This document shows, in pieces, positions 1 through 6,753 of a DNA stretch of 8,724 bases; within the stretch, counting starts at the first letter, position 1; every line of letters starts with the position of its first letter. A model generated the notes under the pieces. It was not told where the DNA came from. It did not search any database and worked only from the letters and a program-made list of their open reading frames with translations. The position numbers and the translations under genes were made by a program. The DNA comes from Erythrobacter sp. 34-65-8 (lineage in GTDB: Bacteria; Pseudomonadota; Alphaproteobacteria; Sphingomonadales; Sphingomonadaceae). The DNA lies in the NCBI GenBank assembly GCA_002278985.1, contig NCJP01000051.1, positions 1-8,724 of the forward strand. The letters are read 5' to 3'.

Positions 1-99
1 ACGAATTTCGGACGTCAGGCAGCCCAACACAGACGCTACCGGCCTACCATCCGTCCTACGAACGAACGAAAGGGAAAAATTGCGCTGTTCAGAGGTTCC
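1..99. mobile_element. Probable outer end of an insertion sequence (IS5-family-like), truncated by the window edge
   Basis: No gene is visible here. The stretch is less GC-rich than its surroundings and includes a short (ACGA)n run near 59-70 and an A-rich patch near 69-79. Its right edge, TGCGCTGTTCAGAGGTTCC at 81-99, read on the minus strand as GGAACCTCTGAACAG..., resembles IS5-type terminal inverted repeats as I remember them. It is followed directly by CTAG at 100-103, a palindromic tetranucleotide of the kind IS5-type elements target (YTAR). The ParB-like reading frame on the other side loses its family resemblance at exactly this point. The other IS end and the transposase would lie left of the window, so identity cannot be confirmed. 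The evidence is the boundary coincidence plus the repeat-like end only. Confidence 0.4.
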
Positions 100-391
100 C
101 TAGAGTACGGCGCGCCGTCAGGTCGCGGATGAGAAGGTCCGACAGCGGCTTGCCGTCATCCCCCGCTTCCTCGTCCTCAGTGTCGAGCGCGGAAACATGG
201 CTCCCACCCTCCTCATAGTTGCCATCCCCGATGATCTCGCCATCGCTATTGATGCGAACTCCATCGATCACACTGGCGTCTTCACCCTCCACGACTTCTT
301 CCGGTTCCGGCTTCTCGTCCTCAGCCCGGATAAAGCCCCGTTCGATCCGCGCCGCTCCGTCATGGCTCAGCACCACGAACACGCCGCCGCA
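100..391 (-). pseudogene. Internal fragment of a plasmid-type ParB/RepB/Spo0J-family partition protein gene
   Basis: Read on the minus strand, this stretch encodes about 95 residues beginning GGVFVVLSHDGAARIERGF and containing an acidic segment rich in Glu, Asp and Gly, then KPLSDLLIRDLTARRTLG. I recognise this as the middle of large (roughly 600-700 residue) ParB-like nuclease/partition proteins common on plasmids and integrated elements of sphingomonads, where the same KPLSD-LIRDLTA-RTLG block follows an acidic linker. The N-terminal ParB/Sulfiredoxin-like domain and the C-terminal half are both absent. The frame has no sensible start of its own (only a GTG at 382). On its 5' side it meets recG sequence; on its 3' side it meets the IS-like end and stops two codons later at 89-91. 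It is a gene relic, not a functional protein. The family call is from memory of the conserved block. Confidence 0.7.
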
Positions 392-1819
392 CGTGACCGG
401 CTGGCCTATGACGAACTACTCGCCAACAGCCTTGCCCTGCTGCTGGTGCGGGCGCACAACCGGCGGCGCAGCGGGCAGGCACTGTGTGGCGACGGGTCGC
501 TGCGTGCGCGGCTGGACCTGCCGTTCCCGCTCACTGGCGCGCAGACCCGCTCGATTGCCGAGATCGAGGGCGACCTCGCCCAGCAGGCACCGATGCTGCG
601 CCTGTTGCAGGGCGATGTCGGCGCGGGCAAGACGGTGGTCGCCCTGATGGCCATGCTGGTGGCGGTCGAGGCGGGCAAGCAGGCCGCCTTGCTTGCCCCG
701 ACCGAAATCCTTGCCCGCCAGCATTACGAAACCCTGCGCCGCATGCTCGCCCCCACCGGGGTCGCAATCGCGATCCTGACCGGGCGGGACAAAGGCCGGG
801 CGCGGGAAAGCGTGCTGATGGGCCTGATGGACGGATCGGTGCAGATCGTGGTCGGCACCCATGCGATCTTCCAGGATACGGTAGCTTACCGCGATCTGGG
901 GCTGGTGGTGATCGACGAGCAGCACCGCTTCGGCGTGGCCCAGCGGCTGCGGCTGGCAAGCAAAGGCAAGTCAGCGCCGCATACGCTGGCGATGACGGCC
1001 ACCCCGATCCCGCGCACGCTGACGCTGGCGCAATATGGCGAAATGGACGTCAGCCGCCTCGACTAAATGCCTCCCGGACGCCAGCCGATCGACACCCGCG
1101 TTGTCTCGCAGGAGCGGTTGGCGGACGTGATCGAGGGGGTGGGGCGGCATATTGCCGGTGGCCAGCAGGCCTACTGGGTCTGCCCGATGGTTCATGAGCA
1201 CGAGACGGAGGACATTGCCGCTGCCGAGGCCCGCTATGCCCTGCTGCGCGAACGGTTTGGTGATGCCGTGGTTTTGGTTCACGGGCAATTGCGCCCCGAG
1301 GCCAAAGACGCGGCGATGGAACGTTTCGCAAGTGGCGCGGCAAGTCTGCTAGTCGCGACCACGGTGATCGAAGTCGGGGTCGATGTTCCCGCCGCCACCC
1401 TGATGGTGATCGAGCAGGCCGAGCGGTTTGGCCTCGCCCAGCTGCACCAGCTGCGCGGGCGGGTCGGGCGCGGGAGCGAGAAGTCAACCTGCCTGCTGCT
1501 GCGGGGCGAAGCGCTGTCAGAAACCGGGCGCGAGCGGCTCGCCCTGATGCGCGAGACGCAGGACGGGTTCCGGCTGGCGGAAGAGGATCTGCGCCTGCGC
1601 GGCGGGGGCGAACTGCTCGGCACGCGCCAGTCGGGCGACGCCCCGTTCCGCATCGCCACGCTGGAACAGATCACCCGCCTGCTGCCCGCCGCGCACGACG
1701 ATGCGCGCCTGCTGATCGAGCGAGATGGCGGGCTGACCGGCCCGCGCGGTGAGGCAGCGCGGGTGCTGCTCTACCTGTTCGAGCGCGACTGGGGCGTGCA
1801 GCTCTTGCGCGGGGGCTGA
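383..1819 (+). pseudogene. recG: recG remnant: ATP-dependent DNA helicase RecG, 5'-truncated and interrupted by an in-frame stop
   Basis: RecG remodels stalled replication forks and branch-migrates Holliday junctions. Family resemblance begins at 383 (AAARDRLAYDELLAN) and continues to a normal C-terminus ending LFERDWGVQLLRGG. Visible motifs in order: Walker A GDVGAGKT (611-634), Ia APTEILARQH, Walker B-like DEQH (914-925), motif III MTATPIPRT, the lobe-2 block TTVIEVGVDVPAATL, and the LHQLRGRVGRG motif. About 479 codons remain of a family length near 690, so the N-terminal wedge domain that grips the DNA junction is entirely missing, replaced by an inverted ParB fragment. A second lesion is TAA at 1064-1066, where the family normally has Glu in LDEMPPGR; the frame is otherwise intact on both sides. 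An ATG directly follows the stop (1067) but has no clear ribosome binding site, and the 250-residue product would be only helicase lobe 2 and the C-terminal region. The open frame from 197 is a chance extension through the ParB fragment's antisense strand. A functional recG elsewhere in the genome is plausible. Confidence 0.9.
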
Positions 1820-1853
1820 GCGGAAACAAGCCGCGATTGGGGCAGAATGACGT

Positions 1854-1930
1854 TGGTCGGGGAGAGAGGATTCGAACCTCCGGCCCCTGCCTCCCGAAGA
1901 CAGTGCTCTACCAGGCTGAGCTACTCCCCG
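1854..1930 (-). tRNA. tRNA-Pro (anticodon CGG)
   Basis: The minus strand folds as a complete 77-nt cloverleaf: acceptor CGGGGAG/CTCCCCG, D arm GCTC-AGCCTGGTA-GAGC, anticodon arm CTGTC-TTCGGGA-GGCAG with anticodon CGG, 5-nt variable loop, T arm GGAGG-TTCGAAT-CCTCT, discriminator A and an encoded CCA (1854-1856). It reads proline codon CCG, which is heavily used in this GC-rich sequence. It lies tail-to-tail with the recG remnant, 34 bases away, and head-to-head with thyA. A matching promoter lies upstream at 1983-2011. Confidence 0.97.
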
Positions 1931-1982
1931 ACCGTGTCGTTCCCGCTGGCCCGAAAGGCTGGCGGGTCGAGGCAAGGCGCGC

Positions 1983-2011
1983 GCTATAGGCAGCGTTGTG
2001 CGGGGTGGCAA
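1983..2011 (-). promoter_or_regulatory. Sigma-70-type promoter for tRNA-Pro
   Basis: On the minus strand, TTGCCA (plus-strand positions 2006-2011) and TATAGC (1983-1988) are separated by exactly 17 bases. This puts a transcription start near 1976, about 45 nt before the mature tRNA 5' end. The -35 matches the consensus at 5 of 6 positions and the -10 at 4 of 6. No equally good promoter reading towards thyA is visible in the shared 110-bp intergenic region. Confidence 0.6.
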
Positions 2012-2040
2012 GCGGGCATTTGCCGGTCTAGGGAACATTC

Positions 2041-2997
2041 ATGGCCACTGCCGCGAATCCTGCTGTCCGGAGCGATCCCGCCCATCCCGAATGGCAATAT
2101 CTCGACCTGATGCGGGCCATCTGGGAGACCGGCAGCGAACGCATTGACCGCACCGGTATCGGCACCCGGTCGCTGTTCGGGGCGATGCTGCGGTTCGACC
2201 TTGGGGGTGGCCGGATGCCCCTCATCACGACCAAGCGGGTCTACTGGAAGACCGCCACCCGCGAGATGCTGTGGTTCCTGACCGGCCAGACCAATATCCG
2301 TCCGCTGGTGCTGCAGGGGGTGAAAATCTGGAACGAGTGGCCCCACGCCCACTACCTGCGCGAGACCGGTGATGCGATCACGCTGGAGGAGTTCGTCCAG
2401 CGCATCGCCGATGACGAGGCTTTCGCCGCACGCTGGGGCGATCTTGGCCCGGTCTACGGCAAGCAGTGGGTCGACTGGCCGACCTATCGCTATCGGCCGG
2501 ACGGGCTCTACGAGCCGGGCGAAGGCATCAACCAGGTGGCGCAGGTGATCGACTCGCTGCGCACCAATCCCGGCAGCCGCCGTCATATCCTCGAAGGCTG
2601 GAACGTGGCTGAGCTTGACCGGATGGCGCTGCCGCCGTGCCACAAGAGCTACCAGTTCCATGTCGCTGATGGCCGGCTCAACTGTGCGCTCTACCAGCGC
2701 AGCTGCGATGTCGCGCTGGGGCTGCCGTTCAACCTGTGGGGCGGGGCGCTGCTGACGCGGATGATCGCGCAGCAGGTCGATCTGGAACCGGGCGAATTCG
2801 TGTGGATGGGGGGCGATGTCCACCTCTATCTCAACCATGCCGATCTGGTGGGCGAGCAACTGACGCGCGCCCCCTCCGGATCGCCGGTGCTCGACATTGT
2901 TCGCCGTCCGCCTTCGATTTTCGAATTTGAAATCAGCGATTTCGCAGTGCGGGATTACTGCCCGCAAGCGCCCCTCAGCGCACCCGTGGCGGTGTGA
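2041..2997 (+). CDS. thyA: Thymidylate synthase
   Basis: ThyA converts dUMP to dTMP using 5,10-methylene-tetrahydrofolate as both one-carbon donor and reductant, yielding dihydrofolate; it is cytoplasmic and homodimeric. The 318-residue product has the phosphate-binding RTGIGTRS (residues 37-44), GDLGPVYGKQW (133-143), the double-Arg loop RTNPGSRR (174-181), the nucleophile Cys200 in LPPCH (197-201), QRSCDVALGLPFN (219-231) and GDVHLYLNH (258-266), and ends in the typical APVAV. It is longer than the 264-residue E. coli enzyme because of an N-terminal extension and insertions around residues 105-165, as in other long-form ThyA proteins. The start at 2041 is preceded by AGGGA (2030-2034), 6 bases upstream. 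No folA (dihydrofolate reductase), a common partner gene, is adjacent. The downstream bkd operon has its own promoter and an unrelated role. Confidence 0.97.
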   Translation: MATAANPAVRSDPAHPEWQYLDLMRAIWETGSERIDRTGIGTRSLFGAMLRFDLGGGRMPLITTKRVYWKTATREMLWFLTGQTNIRPLVLQGVKIWNEWPHAHYLRETGDAITLEEFVQRIADDEAFAARWGDLGPVYGKQWVDWPTYRYRPDGLYEPGEGINQVAQVIDSLRTNPGSRRHILEGWNVAELDRMALPPCHKSYQFHVADGRLNCALYQRSCDVALGLPFNLWGGALLTRMIAQQVDLEPGEFVWMGGDVHLYLNHADLVGEQLTRAPSGSPVLDIVRRPPSIFEFEISDFAVRDYCPQAPLSAPVAV

Positions 2998-3007
2998 GTC
3001 GTTCGCC

Positions 3008-3036
3008 TTGACCCAGAGGCGAGCGTGAAATAAAAT
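3008..3036 (+). promoter_or_regulatory. Sigma-70-type promoter of the bkdA1-bkdA2-bkdB operon
   Basis: TTGACC (3008-3013) and TAAAAT (3031-3036) are separated by exactly 17 bases; each hexamer matches the consensus at 5 of 6 positions. The transcription start would be near 3043, leaving a leader of about 30 nt before the bkdA1 ATG at 3074. The leader contains GGGAGAA (3062-3068) as ribosome binding site. The AT-rich -10 region stands out sharply from the GC-rich surroundings. Confidence 0.7.
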
Positions 3037-3045
3037 AACGCTCGC
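3019..3045. promoter_or_regulatory. Perfect 8-bp inverted repeat centred on the bkd -10 box; candidate operator
   Basis: GCGAGCGT (3019-3026) and ACGCTCGC (3038-3045) are exact reverse complements flanking an 11-base AT-rich centre that contains the -10 hexamer. A repressor bound here would block RNA polymerase directly. Branched-chain catabolic operons are typically regulated (Lrp-type BkdR, MerR-type LiuR and others), but no regulator gene is adjacent and I do not recognise the site as any named operator. An intrinsic terminator for thyA is less likely because no T-tract follows the second arm. Confidence 0.45.
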
Positions 3046-3073
3046 GTAAAATATTGCGTCTGGGAGAATCGAT

Positions 3074-4375
3074 ATGGCCGAGCGGCCCGAGGGCAGTGCG
3101 GCGGGAAGCAACAAGCCCGCCTTGCAGCTCCACGTTCCAGAACCGCGCTTCCGCCCCGGAGACGCGGCGGACTTCTCGCACCTCGCCATTCCTGCGGCGG
3201 GCCAGCAGCCGCGCCCCGACGAGGCCTGCCACGCCAGCGAGACGGCGCCGCTGTGCTATGACTTGGTACGCGTGCTTGGCGATGACAACCAAGCCCACGG
3301 CCCGTGGGACCCGAAGCTCGATCCGGACACGCTGCGGACCATGCTGGGCCACATGGTGCTGGTCCGCGCGTTCGACGAACGGATGTTCCGCGGGCAGCGC
3401 CAGGGCAAGACCAGCTTCTACATGAAGTGCACCGGCGAGGAGGCGACCTCGGTCGCCGCCGGGATGGCGCTGGCGAGCGATGACATGGTCTTCCCCAGCT
3501 ACCGTCAGCAGGGCATCCTGATCGCGCGCGGCTATCCGCTGGTCGAGATGATCAACCAGATCTACTCCAACAAGGGTGACAAGCTGAAGGGCCGCCAGCT
3601 GCCGATCATGTATTCGAGCCGGGAGCACAGCTTCTTCTCGATCAGCGGCAACCTGGCCACGCAGTGCCCGCAGGCGGTCGGTTGGGCCATGGCCAGCGCG
3701 ATCAAGGGTGACAGCCGGATTGCCGCAAGCTGGGTTGGCGAGGGCAGCACTGCGGAAGGCGATTTCCACAGCGCGTGCACCTTTGCCACGGTCTATAATG
3801 CACCGGTTATCCTCAACGTTATCAACAACCAGTGGGCGATCAGCAGCTTCAGCGGGTTTGCCGGGGCGGAGCGGACAACGTTTGCCGCCCGCGCGCTCGG
3901 CTATGGCCTGGCTGGTCTGCGGGTGGACGGCAACGACGCGCTGGCGGTGTTCGCGGCGCAGCAATGGGCCGCCAACCGCGCCCGCGCCAATGGCGGGCCG
4001 ACCCTGATCGAATACTTCACCTACCGTGCCGAGGGCCATTCCACCTCCGATGATCCGAGCGCCTACCGCAGCGTGCAGGAAGGGATCGACTGGCCGCTGG
4101 GTGATCCGATTGCCCGGCTGCGCAACCACCTGATCGCCCTGGGCGAATGGGACGAGGAGCGGCACGCCGCAATGGACCTCGCCGCTGCCGAACGGGTCAA
4201 GGAGGCAACCCGCGAGGCGGAGAAGAACGGCATCCTCGGCCACGGGCTGCACCATCCCTTCCGCACCATGTTCGAGGACGTGTTCGAGGAACTGCCATGG
4301 CACCTCAAGGAACAGGCCGCGCAGGCGACCCGCGAACGGCTGATCAAGTTTCCCGAAGGGAGGCCCAACTCGTGA
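3074..4375 (+). CDS. bkdA1: Branched-chain 2-oxoacid dehydrogenase E1 component, alpha subunit
   Basis: With the beta subunit this forms the thiamine-diphosphate-dependent E1, which decarboxylates the 2-oxoacids from leucine, isoleucine and valine and transfers the acyl group to lipoyl-E2; cytoplasmic. The 433-residue length fits bacterial bkdA1. The first ~80 residues are a variable extension. The core includes FYMKCTGEEA (115-124), FPSYRQQG (140-147), and the TPP/Mg-binding motif running from GEG (222-224) through Asp230 to NN (251-252). YRAEGHSTSDDPSAYR (317-332) is the conserved phosphorylation-loop region of the E1-alpha family. This HSTSDDP form and the length favour the branched-chain enzyme over pyruvate dehydrogenase E1 alpha, which is shorter in alphaproteobacteria. 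The start follows GGGAGAA by 5 bases. It is the first gene of the operon, and its TGA overlaps the next start. Confidence 0.93.
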   Translation: MAERPEGSAAGSNKPALQLHVPEPRFRPGDAADFSHLAIPAAGQQPRPDEACHASETAPLCYDLVRVLGDDNQAHGPWDPKLDPDTLRTMLGHMVLVRAFDERMFRGQRQGKTSFYMKCTGEEATSVAAGMALASDDMVFPSYRQQGILIARGYPLVEMINQIYSNKGDKLKGRQLPIMYSSREHSFFSISGNLATQCPQAVGWAMASAIKGDSRIAASWVGEGSTAEGDFHSACTFATVYNAPVILNVINNQWAISSFSGFAGAERTTFAARALGYGLAGLRVDGNDALAVFAAQQWAANRARANGGPTLIEYFTYRAEGHSTSDDPSAYRSVQEGIDWPLGDPIARLRNHLIALGEWDEERHAAMDLAAAERVKEATREAEKNGILGHGLHHPFRTMFEDVFEELPWHLKEQAAQATRERLIKFPEGRPNS

Positions 4376-5439
4376 GCACTGCCCCCGAAGCCCAGGCGCC
4401 GGATACCGCCGCACCGGCAGAGGCCGAGCGCCGCCTCAACATGATCGAGGCAATCAACGAGGCGCTCGACATCATGCTCGCGCGCGACCCTGACGTGGTG
4501 GTCATGGGTGAGGACGTCGGCTACTTCGGCGGCGTGTTCCGCGCCACGGCCGGATTGCAGGCCAAGCACGGCAAGACGCGCGTGTTCGATACCCCGATTT
4601 CCGAATGCGGGATCATTGGCGTGGCTGTAGGGATGGGGGCTTACGGCCTTCGTCCGGTGCCGGAAATCCAGTTCGCCGACTATATCTATCCCGGGCTCGA
4701 CCAGCTGATTTCCGAAGCGGCCAGGCTGCGTTACCGCTCGGCCTGCGACTATATTGCCCCCCTGACCGTGCGCAGCCCGTTCGGCGGCGGCATCTTCGGC
4801 GGGCAGACTCACAGCCAGAGCCCGGAGGCGATCTTCACCCATGTTTCGGGTCTCAAGACGGTCATCCCCTCCAACCCCTACGACGCCAAGGGCCTGCTGA
4901 TTTCCGCGATCGAGGACAACGATCCGGTAATCTTCTTCGAACCCAAGCGGATCTACAACGGGCCGTTCACCGGCTACTATGACAAGCCGGTCGAGCCGTG
5001 GAAGCGGCACAAGGACAGCGTGGTGCCCGAAGGCCATTACCGCGTGCCGCTGGGCAAGGCGCGCACGGTGACCGAGGGTGATGCGCTCACCGTGCTGGCC
5101 TATGGCACCATGGTGCACGTGGCTGAAGCGGTCTGCGCGGCCAAGGGCGTCGACGCCCATATCCTTGACCTGCGGACGCTGGTGCCGCTCGACATCGAAG
5201 CGATCGAGCAATCGGTCGAACGTACCGGACGCTGCCTGATCGTGCACGAGGCGACCCGTACGTCCGGCTTCGGGGCAGAGCTTTCCGCGCTGGTGACGGA
5301 GCGGTGTTTCTACCATCTCGAAGCCCCGGTCGAACGCGTCACCGGCTTCGACACGCCCTATCCCCACAGCCTCGAATGGGCCTATTTCCCCGGCCCGATC
5401 CGCATCGGCGAGGCCATCGACAAGCTCCTCAAGGACTGA
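4372..5439 (+). CDS. bkdA2: Branched-chain 2-oxoacid dehydrogenase E1 component, beta subunit
   Basis: Partner of the alpha subunit in the E1 heterotetramer. I choose the GTG at 4372: it overlaps the bkdA1 stop as GTGA and is preceded by a strong AAGGGAGG (4356-4363) at 8-base spacing. The first conserved stretch, RLNMIEAINEALD, begins about 20 residues later. The product is 355 residues. Visible motifs: MGEDVGYFGGVFRAT (45-59), TPISECG with the conserved Glu78 near the TPP aminopyrimidine, SPFGGGIFGGQTHSQSPE (135-152) with the conserved His147, and the C-terminal transketolase-like domain containing LDLRTLVPLD (265-274) and HEATRTSGFGAE (292-303). The SPFGGG...HSQSPE and HEA-RTSG-GAE patterns are those of branched-chain E1 beta. 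The 4-bp overlap with bkdA1 suggests translational coupling and equal subunit output. The alternative ATG at 4441 has no comparable ribosome binding site. Confidence 0.94.
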   Translation: MSTAPEAQAPDTAAPAEAERRLNMIEAINEALDIMLARDPDVVVMGEDVGYFGGVFRATAGLQAKHGKTRVFDTPISECGIIGVAVGMGAYGLRPVPEIQFADYIYPGLDQLISEAARLRYRSACDYIAPLTVRSPFGGGIFGGQTHSQSPEAIFTHVSGLKTVIPSNPYDAKGLLISAIEDNDPVIFFEPKRIYNGPFTGYYDKPVEPWKRHKDSVVPEGHYRVPLGKARTVTEGDALTVLAYGTMVHVAEAVCAAKGVDAHILDLRTLVPLDIEAIEQSVERTGRCLIVHEATRTSGFGAELSALVTERCFYHLEAPVERVTGFDTPYPHSLEWAYFPGPIRIGEAIDKLLKD

Positions 5440-5444
5440 CCGCC

Positions 5445-6749
5445 ATGGCGAAATTCATCTTCAACATGCCCGACATCGGCGAAGGCATCGCCGAGGCCGA
5501 AATCGTGGCCTGGCACGTCAAGCCGGGTGACCGGATCGAGGAAGACCAGGAGTTCGTCGACATGATGACGGACAAGGCCACCGTGCCGCTGGAAAGCCCC
5601 GTTACCGGCACTGTGCTGGAAGTGGCGGGCGAAGTTGGCGACATGGTCGCGATCGGCTCGGCCCTGGTGGTGATCGAGGTCGAGGGAGAAGAGGCTGCGG
5701 ACAACGTAGCAGAGCGGATCGAGGCAGAGACGCCCGATGCGGAGGACGTAATGAACGTGCCCTCGCAGGACCCGCTCGTGTCGAGCGAAGTCGAGACACC
5801 TCGTGCGACTGAAACGCCTCGGACGGAGCCCGAAGGGAAACCCGCCTCGCCGGCCCTCGATACCACCGGACTTGGCAAGAAAGTCCTCGCCACCCCCGCC
5901 GTGCGTCAGCGCGCGCGTAACCTGGGGATTGACCTCGCCGAAGTGAAGCCGGCCGAAGATGGCCGCGTGCGCCACGCCGATCTCGACGCCTTCCTCGCCT
6001 ACAATGCCGGCGGCGGGTTCGCCCCTTCGGGCAAGGCCCGGGCGGACGAGCAAATCCGCGTGATCGGCCTGCGCAAGCGCATCGCCCAGAACATGGCCGA
6101 GGCCAAACGCAACATCCCGCACTTCTCCTATGTCGAGGAATGCGACGTGACCGAGCTGGAGCGGCTGCGCGCCCAGCTCAACGATTCGCGCGGGGGTAAG
6201 GCGAAACTGACGGTGCTGCCGCTGCTGATCGCCGCGATCTGCAAGGCCGTGCCGAAATTTCCGATGATCAATGCCCGTTATGATGACGAGGCGGGCGTGG
6301 TCACCCGCTATGGCGCCGTGCACCTGGGCATGGCGGCGCAGACCGGCGGCGGGCTGATGGTGCCCGTCATCCGCGAAGCGCAGGCCCGCAACCTGTGGCA
6401 GCTGGCCAACGAGATTGGCCGCCTGGCCGAGGCCGCGCGCAGCGGCAAGGCGACCAGCGAGGAGCTGAGCGGTTCGACCCTGACGATTACCTCGCTCGGG
6501 CCACTGGGCGGGGTGGCGACCACGCCGGTCATCAACCGCCCTGAGGTGGCGATCATCGGACCCAACAGAATCATTGAACGCCCCATGTTCGTGCCCGACG
6601 GTATGGGCGGCGAGCGGATCGAGAAGCGCAAGCTGATGAACATTTCCATCAGCTGTGACCACCGCGTGGTCGATGGCCACGATGCCGCGAGCTTTTTGCA
6701 GGAAGTGAAGCGCCTGATCGAAGCGCCGGTGTTGCTGCTGGCGGACTAG
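5445..6749 (+). CDS. bkdB: Dihydrolipoyl acyltransferase (E2) of branched-chain 2-oxoacid dehydrogenase
   Basis: E2 is the structural core of the complex; it carries the acyl group on a lipoyl lysine and transfers it to coenzyme A. The 434-residue product has one N-terminal lipoyl domain (about 3-80; lipoyl Lys44 in MTDKA), a long Pro/Glu/Thr-rich linker (about 82-144), a peripheral subunit-binding domain (about 146-184, LATPAVRQRARNLGIDLAEV) for E1/E3, and the catalytic acyltransferase domain (about 203-434) with DHRVVDG (405-411), His406 and Asp410 being the expected catalytic pair. A single lipoyl domain is usual for BkdB-type E2. The ATG lies 5 bases after the bkdA2 stop, completing an operon. 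No E3 (lpd) follows; E3 is often shared between 2-oxoacid dehydrogenase complexes and encoded elsewhere. The linker DNA at 5778-5799 holds a REP-like palindrome translated as part of the protein (see separate entry). The gene ends 4 bases from the convergent gene. Confidence 0.94.
   Translation: MAKFIFNMPDIGEGIAEAEIVAWHVKPGDRIEEDQEFVDMMTDKATVPLESPVTGTVLEVAGEVGDMVAIGSALVVIEVEGEEAADNVAERIEAETPDAEDVMNVPSQDPLVSSEVETPRATETPRTEPEGKPASPALDTTGLGKKVLATPAVRQRARNLGIDLAEVKPAEDGRVRHADLDAFLAYNAGGGFAPSGKARADEQIRVIGLRKRIAQNMAEAKRNIPHFSYVEECDVTELERLRAQLNDSRGGKAKLTVLPLLIAAICKAVPKFPMINARYDDEAGVVTRYGAVHLGMAAQTGGGLMVPVIREAQARNLWQLANEIGRLAEAARSGKATSEELSGSTLTITSLGPLGGVATTPVINRPEVAIIGPNRIIERPMFVPDGMGGERIEKRKLMNISISCDHRVVDGHDAASFLQEVKRLIEAPVLLLAD
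5778..5799. repeat. REP-like palindromic element within the bkdB linker
   Basis: The 22 bases have GTGTC at one end and GACAC at the other, an exact inverted repeat around a core GAGCGAAGTCGA that itself contains CGAG/CGAAG/TCGAG-type imperfect symmetry. I recognise GTCGAGCGAAGTCGAGAC as a sequence recurring in intergenic regions of sphingomonad genomes; that is memory, not a search, and only one copy lies in this window. Here it lies inside a coding sequence, read as VSSEVET (residues 112-118 of E2), in the flexible linker where an insertion is tolerable. The inserted unit may be longer, perhaps about 5766-5830, since the following TPRATETPRTEPEG also looks like low-complexity translation. 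Confidence 0.55.
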
Positions 6750-6753
6750 AGGT

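Noticed and set aside
57..72. Short (ACGA)n tandem run
   Set aside because: Only about three units; too short to call a functional repeat.
197..382. Apparent 5' part of the RecG reading frame starting at ATG 197
   Set aside because: It is the antisense of the ParB fragment and shows no RecG resemblance; RecG similarity starts only at 383.
3019..3045. Inverted repeat after thyA as a rho-independent terminator
   Set aside because: No T-tract follows, the loop is AT-rich and 11 bases long, and the repeat overlaps a good promoter; an operator role fits better.
1984..3189. Long minus-strand open frame opposite thyA
   Set aside because: Antisense shadow in GC-rich DNA; composition is His/Arg/Gln-rich, with no recognisable domain, while thyA on the plus strand is unmistakable.
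2975..5367. Two long minus-strand open frames opposite bkdA1 and bkdA2
   Set aside because: They mirror third-position GC bias of the real genes and resemble no protein family.
5382..6680. Long minus-strand open frame opposite bkdB
   Set aside because: Antisense shadow. Its CLDFARHER stretch comes only from the reverse reading of the REP-like palindrome.
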